Below are positions 58,600 through 64,000 of a stretch of DNA of 64,000 nt, piece after piece. The DNA comes from Nonomuraea cavernae (lineage in GTDB: Bacteria; Actinomycetota; Actinomycetes; Streptosporangiales; Streptosporangiaceae). The notes beneath the pieces are model-generated. The model was given only the letters and a program-made list of their open reading frames with translations. It was not told the origin of the DNA and did not search any database. Each line of letters opens with the position of its first letter. Position 1 is the first letter of the stretch. The stretch is from contig NZ_BMNH01000025.1 in assembly GCF_014646355.1 (NCBI RefSeq), positions 47,295-111,294 on the forward strand. Direction: 5' to 3'. A program made the translations under genes and the position numbers.

Positions 58600-59547
58600 A
58601 TGAGAGCTCACCGGGTCGTCGCGCTCGCGCTGCCGCCGCAGTCCACGTTCGAGCTGGCGTGCGCCGCCGAGGTCTTCGGGGTGCGCCGTCCCGGGCTGCC
58701 GGCCCCCTACGACTTCCAGGTCTGCGCCGAACACCCCGGCGCGGTGCCCACCCTGGCCGGCTACGACATGGCGGTGACCTCGGGGCTGGCGGCGCTGGCC
58801 CACGCCGGCACCGTCGTGATCCCGGGCTGGCAGCGGCCCCTCGAGCCCGCGCCGCCGGCCGTCCTCGACGCGCTGCTCCGGGCCCACGGGCGCGGCGCCC
58901 GCCTGGTCGCGATCTGCTCCGGCGCCTTCCTGCTGGCCCAGACGGGGCTGCTCGACCACCGCCGGGCGACCACGCACTGGCGGATGGCCGCCGAGCTGAA
59001 AAACCGCTTCCCGCTCGTCGACGTCGACGCCGACAGCCTCTACGCCGATCTGGGCGACGTGGCCACCAGCGCCGGCACCGCCGCCGGCATCGACCTGTGC
59101 CTGCACCTGGTCCGCACCGACCACGGAGCCGCCTACGCCGCTCAGGTCGCCCGGCACATGGTGATGCCGCCGCACCGGGAGGGCGGCCAGTCGCAGTACG
59201 CCGCCGTGCCCCCGGCCGCCCGGCCGGCCGACTCGCTGGGGCCCCTGCTCGACTGGGCCGCCGAACGGCTGCCCGAGCCCCTCACCGTCGACCGGCTCGC
59301 CGCCCGCGCGGGGGTCTCCGCGCGCACGCTGGCCCGCAGGTTCGCCGACCAGCTCGGCGTCAGCCCGGGACGGTGGCTGCTCGCGCGGCGCGTCGCGGCG
59401 GCCCAGGCCCTGCTGGAGGAGACCGATCTGCCGGTCGAGACGATCGCCGCCCGCGTCGGCCTGTCCTCCGCGGTCAACCTACGGCGCAGGTTCCACCGCG
59501 CCCTGGGCACCACCCCCGTCGCGTACCGGCGCACGTTCGGCCGCTGA
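58600..59547 (+). CDS. GATase1-AraC (FtrA-like) transcriptional regulator
   Basis: The 315-residue protein has an N-terminal DJ-1/PfpI-like domain (about 1-190; AICSGAFLLAQTGLL with the elbow Cys) and a C-terminal AraC HTH domain (about 210-310; RLAARAGVSARTLARRF, then ETIAARVGLSSAVNLRRRF). Such regulators sense small metabolites or aldehydes and activate nearby genes; the divergent cupin gene is the obvious candidate target. Confidence 0.92.
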   Translation: MRAHRVVALALPPQSTFELACAAEVFGVRRPGLPAPYDFQVCAEHPGAVPTLAGYDMAVTSGLAALAHAGTVVIPGWQRPLEPAPPAVLDALLRAHGRGARLVAICSGAFLLAQTGLLDHRRATTHWRMAAELKNRFPLVDVDADSLYADLGDVATSAGTAAGIDLCLHLVRTDHGAAYAAQVARHMVMPPHREGGQSQYAAVPPAARPADSLGPLLDWAAERLPEPLTVDRLAARAGVSARTLARRFADQLGVSPGRWLLARRVAAAQALLEETDLPVETIAARVGLSSAVNLRRRFHRALGTTPVAYRRTFGR

Positions 59548-59656
59548 GCGCCCGTGAGGCGGGGGCTGCTCGCCATCGTCGCCCGGCCGCCGTGGGGCAG
59601 CAGTGAGACGAGGCCCGGCCCACCCGGTCCGGAATTCGGCCGGATTCCCGCGTATC

Positions 59657-59675
59657 GCGGAAGCGAACGTTCCGC
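59657..59675. promoter_or_regulatory. Inverted repeat upstream of the VOC gene
   Basis: GCGGAA (59657-59662) and TTCCGC (59670-59675) flank a seven-base spacer, 40 bases before the VOC gene start. Possible operator. Confidence 0.3.
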
Positions 59676-59714
59676 AATGGCTCCTAATGTTCGGGGTGAG
59701 GAAGGGAGCGACAC

Positions 59715-60122
59715 ATGTTGCGAGGACCGGCCACCATCAACTTCTGGGCCGACGACCTGGAGGCGGCCAGGAAGTGGTACACCGACCTGCTGGGCGTCGA
59801 GCCGTACTTCGAGCGCCCCGGCAACGGCCTGCCGGCCGGCTACTACGAGTTCCGGATCGGCGACCACCAGGCCGAGCTCGGCCTCATCGACCGGAGCTAC
59901 GCCCCGCCGGAGCTGCCCAGGGAACCCGGGGGCGTGGTCATGCACTGGCACGTCGACGACGTCCAGGCCGCACTGGACCGGTTGTCGTCCATGGGGGCGA
60001 CGCCGTACCTGCCGCTCACCGAGCGCGGCGCGGGGTTCGTCACCGCCGCCGTGATCGACCCGTTCGGCAACGTGCTGGGCATCATGTACAACCCGCACTA
60101 CCTGGAGATGCTGGGCCGATGA
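59715..60122 (+). CDS. VOC (glyoxalase/bleomycin-resistance) family protein
   Basis: The 135-residue protein has two beta-alpha-beta-beta-beta modules: TINFWADDLEAARKWYTDLL at the start and MHWHVDDVQAALDRLSSMGA in the middle, ending VIDPFGNVLGIMYNPHY. Family members bind a metal and act on small electrophiles or bind drugs; the reaction here is unknown. It is coupled to the following YdeI frame by ATGA. Confidence 0.92.
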   Translation: MLRGPATINFWADDLEAARKWYTDLLGVEPYFERPGNGLPAGYYEFRIGDHQAELGLIDRSYAPPELPREPGGVVMHWHVDDVQAALDRLSSMGATPYLPLTERGAGFVTAAVIDPFGNVLGIMYNPHYLEMLGR

Positions 60123-60679
60123 AACTCTTCGCGGACGCCGCCCAGTGGGAGGCGTGGCTGGCCGAGCATCACGAGACCGAGGACGCGATCTGGCTGAAGA
60201 TCGCCAAGAAGGGGTCGGCGCTCTCCACGGTCACGGTCGGGCAGGCGCTGGAGGTGGCGCTGTGCTACGGCTGGATCGACGGCCAGCGCAAATCCCATGA
60301 TCAGCACTGCTTCCTGCAGCGCTACTCCCGTCGCCGCAAGGGCAGCCTCTGGTCGTAGGTGAACGTCGGGCACGTCGAGGCGCTGACCGCCGCCGGGCGC
60401 ATGCGGCCGCCCGGCCTGGCGGAGGTCGCCGCCGCCCAGGCCGACGGCCGCTGGGCGGCCGCCTACCCCTCCCAGCGTACGGCCACTGTCCCGCCCGATC
60501 TGGCCGAGGAGCTGGCGGGCCGCCCGGAGGCCGCCGCGCGTTTCGAGGCGCTTGGCAGGTCGGGCCGCTACCAGACGATCCTGCCGCTGCTGACGGCCAG
60601 GACCCCCGCCGTACGCTCGGCCCGCCTGCGGAAGGCGATCGCCGGCCTGCTGGCCCCACCCAATGAATCTACAACGTAA
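60119..60679 (+). pseudogene. YdeI/OmpD-associated family protein interrupted by an amber codon
   Basis: The first part (MKLFADAAQWEAWLAEHHET, ending RRRKGSLWS) and the second part (VNVGHVEALTAAGRMRPPGL and onward) are one continuous YdeI-family protein in the same frame. They are split by TAG at 60356-60358 where the family has Lys (SLWSK then NVEHV). A single AAG to TAG change explains it. Unless it is a sequencing error or read through, the product is a 79-residue stump. The end of the frame runs into the 16-base repeat. Confidence 0.85.
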
Positions 60680-60680
60680 A
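60665..60680 (+). repeat. Dispersed 16-base repeat, copy 2
   Basis: GAATCTACAACGTAAA at the 3' end of the YdeI frame; it differs by one base from the copy at 57977-57992 and supplies the stop codon here. Confidence 0.5.
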
Positions 60681-60723
60681 GGCGCGCACCCGCCGAAGCT
60701 CGATTCAGCTGCCCTGACGATGG

Positions 60724-60960
60724 TCAGCGGCCCGCCATGGTGACCGAACCGCCGTCGCGGGCGGTCTGCCCGAACACCTCGTCCCTGACTCGGGCGAGTG
60801 CCAGGTCCATCGCGCCGACCAGCACCGGGTTGCCCCGGACGGCGGACAGCACCACCCACAGCCGCCCGACGTCGAGTGCCCGTAGCTCACGCTCGACGAG
60901 GTCGCGCAACCGCTCGCCCCCGGCCGACACCAGGCCCCCGCCGGCACGACGAGCCGCCGA
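60724..60960 (-). pseudogene. C-terminal fragment of a ROK-family regulator or kinase
   Basis: Minus-strand codons read LRDLVERELRALDVGRLWVV, then GNPVLVGAMDLALARVRDEV and FG, which resembles the end of ROK-family repressors (G-N-x-x-x-x-G-A before a last helix). The HTH, ATP and zinc parts are absent upstream, where the 61.0-kb gap contains no gene. Probably a deletion remnant; a genuine 68-residue protein from 60930 is possible but unlikely. Confidence 0.45.
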
Positions 60961-61099
60961 ATAGCGCCGAAATCCCGGTCATGTACTGGCGAAAGTTACA
61001 GTCAAGCCCCCGAAACCAACTCGTGACGTCATGCCGCCACCGCGATCAGCGGCTCTCGGGGTAGGAAACCTGACTAACTAAGAGTCCTCAGACGGCTGC

Positions 61100-61510
61100 T
61101 CAGTGGCCGCTGGGCACGCGTGAGTGGTCGGGGATCTCCACGACGACGTTGGTGGACTTGATCACGGCGTCCGCCACCACTCCCGGCTCCAGGCGCAGCT
61201 CGTCGGCCGCCTGACGGCTCATCAGCGACACCACCCGGAAGGGGCCGGCGGCGATCTCCACCTGCGCCATCACCTCGTCCCTGATCACCTCGGTGACGAT
61301 CCCGCGGAACCGGTTGCGCGCCGACGAGCGGCCGCTGTCGGCCGCGTCGATCTGGGATCGGGCGAAGGCGGCCAGGTCGGCGCCGCCGACCCGCCGGTGG
61401 CCGTGCTCGTCTCGCTCGGCCGGCAGGCGGCCCGCGTCGACCCAGCGGCGGACGGTGTCGGCGCTGACTCCGAGCAGTGTGGCGGCTTCGCTGATCCGGA
61501 ACGTCGTCAC
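61100..61510 (-). CDS. HTH-TOBE (molybdate-binding type) DNA-binding protein
   Basis: The 136-residue protein has an excisionase/MerR-like HTH (about 4-50; ISEAATLLGVSADTVRRWVD) and a TOBE/Mop domain (about 68-132; FRGIVTEVIRDEVMAQVEI, then IKSTNVVVEIP) that binds molybdate or tungstate. It is probably a regulator or molybdenum-storage protein. No molybdate transport gene is adjacent in the window. GTG 61510 is chosen as start; GTG 61519 is also possible. Confidence 0.88.
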   Translation of the reverse strand: MTTFRISEAATLLGVSADTVRRWVDAGRLPAERDEHGHRRVGGADLAAFARSQIDAADSGRSSARNRFRGIVTEVIRDEVMAQVEIAAGPFRVVSLMSRQAADELRLEPGVVADAVIKSTNVVVEIPDHSRVPSGH

Positions 61511-61706
61511 ACGCCTCACCCTATCCTCACGGCCGTTTGACCTCCGTCGGCCGTCGTGGACGTGGTTGGGGCCTTCCTCGGCCCGCATTCGAACGGCCGC
61601 TGCCGGCCCACGCCGGACCAACCGTCGTCACGCTCCCCCTAGGTCGAGTTCCACGCCCCGCACCGCGAGCTCCGCGAGTGACGAGCGGGGCGCATAGGCT
61701 CGGGCC

Positions 61707-62333
61707 ATGTCAGAGATGATCATCGCTGCGTACGGCGTCGAAGTGGAGCTGGGGGACACCCCCGTGCTGCGCGATGTCGGCCTCGTGGCCGCGGCGGGCG
61801 AGGTCGTCGCCGTGGTGGGGGAGAACGGCGTGGGCAAGTCGACGCTGCTGCGCTGCCTGGCCGGTCTGCGCCCGCCGCTTCGCGGCCGGATCGAGGTCCT
61901 CGGCGGGCCTCCGGTCGACGCCGCCGGATTCTGGGAGCGGGTCGCGCTGGTCGCCGACGAGCCGGCCTGGTATCCGGGGCTGAGCGTCAAGGAGCATCTG
62001 GAGCTGATGCGCGCCGTCCACCGGGACGCCCGTCTGACGGTGGGGGAGGCGCTGGACACGTTCGAGCTGCGAGGACGTGCCGACCTGTCCCCGCTGACCC
62101 TCTCCACCGGGCAGCGGCAACGGCTGTCACTGGCGATGGCGCTGCTCCGGCCGAGCCGGCTGTTGCTGCTGGACGAGCCGGAGCGCGGGCTGGACACGGC
62201 GTTCCGGGCACGCCTCGCCGCGATCCTGAGGGGCTATGCCGGCGATGGGGGCACGGTGGTCATGGCGACGCATGACCTGCGGCTCGCGACGGCCACCGGG
62301 GCTCGCCTGATCACGCTGGAAGCCGCGTCGTGA
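61707..62333 (+). CDS. ABC transporter ATP-binding protein
   Basis: The 208-residue ATPase has Walker A GENGVGKST, signature LSTGQRQRL, Walker B LLLLDEPERGLD and the switch ATHD. It is a short ABC-2 type ATPase and overlaps the permease gene as GTGA, so the two form an exporter or immunity-type system. Substrate unknown. Confidence 0.93.
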   Translation: MSEMIIAAYGVEVELGDTPVLRDVGLVAAAGEVVAVVGENGVGKSTLLRCLAGLRPPLRGRIEVLGGPPVDAAGFWERVALVADEPAWYPGLSVKEHLELMRAVHRDARLTVGEALDTFELRGRADLSPLTLSTGQRQRLSLAMALLRPSRLLLLDEPERGLDTAFRARLAAILRGYAGDGGTVVMATHDLRLATATGARLITLEAAS

Positions 62334-63844
62334 ATCCCGCGCGCGCCTATCTGCGTTCCCGCCGGGGACGGCCGATGAGCTGGTCGGATCGGTACGCCAT
62401 GGTGTTCGGGGCGGCCCTCGCCGTGGCGCTGCTGGGCCGGCCCCTCGTCGCGACCGTGCGCGGGCTGGCGACCGGGGTCGATCCCGCGCGGCTGGGCGCG
62501 GCGCTCGCGCTGGTCATGGTCGCCTACGCGGGTTGTCTCGCCCTGGCCCGTCTCCTGGGCCCCGTCGTGCTGCCCGCCGCCGACGCCGCCTGGCTGGTGC
62601 TGTCTCCGCTGCCGCGCCGCTCGGTGCTGGGCAGAGCGGTGGCGGCCCTGCTGGTGATCGCGGTCGCGGGCGGCACGGTGCTCGGCCTGGCCGCGCTGTC
62701 GGCGTTCGGCGCACCGGACGACCTCGTCCTCCGCCTGGTCGCGGCACTCGTGCTGGGCGTCGGCGCGAGCGCGGGAGGCATGGCGGCGGCGGTGCTCGCC
62801 CAGGCTTCCGGAGCGTGGGACTCCTGGCTGAAGGTGGCGATCACCGGCATCGTGCTGATGGCCGTGCTGGTGGCCGTCCTGGGCGGTGGCGTTGCCCGGC
62901 AGGCCCTCACCGCCGTCGCCGGCGCGCCCGCCGGCCTGGCCGTTTCGGCGGCCGGCCTGGTGGCCGCCGGGGCGGCCGTGCTGCTGCGGCGGGCGTGGGC
63001 GGCGCTCGACCGCATCCCCGCTCGGCGGATCCTGAGCTCTTCGGTCAGGAGCGGGCGGGTGATCTCGGCCGCGGTCATCCTGGATCCCGGCGCGCTGACC
63101 TGGGCCGCGGAGGACGACCACTGGCGCGGACGGGTGCCGGGCTCCCGTCGCTGGCCCCGGTTCGCCGTCCTGGGCGGATGGGGAAGGGCGGTGGCGCCGG
63201 CCTGGCAGGAGTGGCGGCGGGCCAGGAGACGTCCGGGACGGCTGGCGGCGCTGGCCGGCTCCGCCGCGCTGCCCGCTCTGGCGGCGCAGGCCGCGGGAGG
63301 CCTGTCCGCGCTGTCGATCGGCCTCCTGCTGGGCGGGGCGCTGACAGCCGCCGTGGTGTTCGTCACCGGCGCGCGCCGGGACGGCGACAATCCCGCTCTG
63401 GCCCGGTTGCTGGCCGTGGACGGGCGAGCCCTGATGGCCGCGCGTGCGCTGCTGCCCGCCCTTACGGCAGGGGTGTGGTCCAGCCTCGCGCTGGCCGGCC
63501 TGGCGGTGGCCGGTGTCCTTCCCGGCGGTCCGTGGTGGCCGCTGGGACCGGCCCTGGCTCCCGCGCTGGCCGCGGCGGCCCTGCGGATGGCTGGCCGACC
63601 GCCCGTCGACCATGCGCAGCCGGTCATCGAGACGCCGGCCGGCGCCCTGCCGACCGGGCCGGTGATCTGGGCGCTGACCGGCGTCGATCTCGCGCTGCTC
63701 GGCTGCCTCCCCACCCTGGCGGCGTTGACCGACCCGGCGGCTTCGCCGGCCACCTCCGTGGTCGTCCAGGCCGTCGTGGGAGGTGGCGTGCTCGCCGCCT
63801 TCCTGCTGCGCGGGGGCCGCCGGCCGGCCGCCTCCGGTGAGTAG
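62330..63844 (+). CDS. Large integral membrane protein, partner of the ABC ATPase (DUF6297-like)
   Basis: The 504-residue protein has about twelve hydrophobic segments and a charged cytoplasmic centre (RIPARRILSSSVRSGRVISA, then WQEWRRARRRPGRLAAL). The start overlaps the ATPase stop. I believe this is the DUF6297 permease family of actinomycetes. It would form the membrane part of the transporter. No substrate can be assigned. Confidence 0.82.
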   Translation: MNPARAYLRSRRGRPMSWSDRYAMVFGAALAVALLGRPLVATVRGLATGVDPARLGAALALVMVAYAGCLALARLLGPVVLPAADAAWLVLSPLPRRSVLGRAVAALLVIAVAGGTVLGLAALSAFGAPDDLVLRLVAALVLGVGASAGGMAAAVLAQASGAWDSWLKVAITGIVLMAVLVAVLGGGVARQALTAVAGAPAGLAVSAAGLVAAGAAVLLRRAWAALDRIPARRILSSSVRSGRVISAAVILDPGALTWAAEDDHWRGRVPGSRRWPRFAVLGGWGRAVAPAWQEWRRARRRPGRLAALAGSAALPALAAQAAGGLSALSIGLLLGGALTAAVVFVTGARRDGDNPALARLLAVDGRALMAARALLPALTAGVWSSLALAGLAVAGVLPGGPWWPLGPALAPALAAAALRMAGRPPVDHAQPVIETPAGALPTGPVIWALTGVDLALLGCLPTLAALTDPAASPATSVVVQAVVGGGVLAAFLLRGGRRPAASGE

Positions 63845-63894
63845 AGCGCGAGGTCAGGCCGACCGGGAGCCTCCGGGCCGAGGGGTGGCGGCGG

Positions 63895-64000
63895 CTAGAA
63901 GTCCATGTCGCCGCCGCCGGGCATGGCGGGAGCGGCAGGGTTCTTCTCGGGCTTCTCGGCGATGACGGCCTCGGTGGTGAGGAAGAGCGCCGCGATGGAG
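63895..64000 (-). CDS. groEL: Chaperonin GroEL, C-terminal end (rest outside window)
   Basis: Minus-strand codons at the right edge end in IAALFLTTEAVIAEKPEK then MPGGGDMDF and a TAG stop, the usual GroEL C-terminus with its Gly-Met tail. Only the last 35 codons or so are in the window. Actinomycetes often have two groEL genes; this is probably the copy whose end is GGGDMDF. Confidence 0.96.
   Translation of the reverse strand, partial: SIAALFLTTEAVIAEKPEKNPAAPAMPGGGDMDF

Overview
This window is high-GC DNA (mostly G/C third positions, GTG and TTG starts, dense 4-base stop/start overlaps) from an actinomycete. The gene set (DevR/DevS dormancy regulators, an Actinobacteria-type cytoplasmic [NiFe] hydrogenase, DUF574-type SAM methyltransferase, IS701 remnant) suggests a soil or litter member of the Streptosporangiaceae such as a Nonomuraea relative. 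That placement is inference, with no marker gene beyond the last 35 codons of groEL at the right edge.

Region 1 (1-13 kb) is a dormancy or redox-stress island. It holds two universal stress proteins, a CBS-pair protein, a flavodoxin-like protein, a CtpF-like P-type ATPase, a GH65 phosphorylase fused in frame to an HTH-PNPOx protein, a DevS/DosS-like two-GAF histidine kinase, a second PNPOx protein and a very close DevR/DosR-like regulator. Three sequences of the form GGGAC-N4-GTCCC (one mismatch each) sit upstream of the ATPase, the stress protein/GH65 pair and the PNPOx gene. An IS701 remnant and other gene fragments separate the kinase from the regulator.

Region 2 (13.8-38.1 kb) is the most unusual part. 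An eight-gene minus-strand operon (27103 down to 19588) encodes a tandem nitrilase, a red-chlorophyll-catabolite-reductase (RCCR)-like protein, a chlorophyllase-like serine hydrolase, a Rieske oxygenase, a second RCCR-like protein, an unknown protein, an SDR and a maleate-isomerase-like protein. Around it lie a CydDC-like ABC exporter pair, an MFS permease, two aldehyde dehydrogenases, a flavin hydroxylase, an ACAD-fold flavoprotein, a flavin-reductase/HMG-lyase-like fusion, an IclR regulator, a carotenoid cleavage oxygenase and TspO. A palindrome GGAAAC-N3-GTTTCC recurs in the control regions. I propose a catabolic regulon for chlorophyll or other linear and cyclic tetrapyrroles, together with carotenoids, i.e. 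leaf-pigment breakdown. No step is proven by sequence alone.

Region 3 (38.2-53.7 kb) holds a SAM methyltransferase, a cold-shock gene with a structured leader, and a group 1h/5-type [NiFe] hydrogenase locus. The locus has small and large subunits, a block of lineage-specific accessory proteins, a maturation endopeptidase, a 35-residue membrane peptide and hypA, hypC, hypD and hypE. The convergent strand carries hypF, a SIS isomerase and a SIS-HypC fusion. Several of these genes carry in-frame or junctional minisatellites.

Region 4 (53.8-64 kb) has a glucose-dehydrogenase-like enzyme, a FUSC-type membrane protein with a His/Asp-rich tail, an AMP-forming acyl-CoA synthetase and small metabolic or regulatory genes. 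It also contains three decayed genes (lspA fragment, YdeI with an amber codon, ROK fragment), a TOBE/HTH regulator, a two-gene ABC transporter and the end of groEL.
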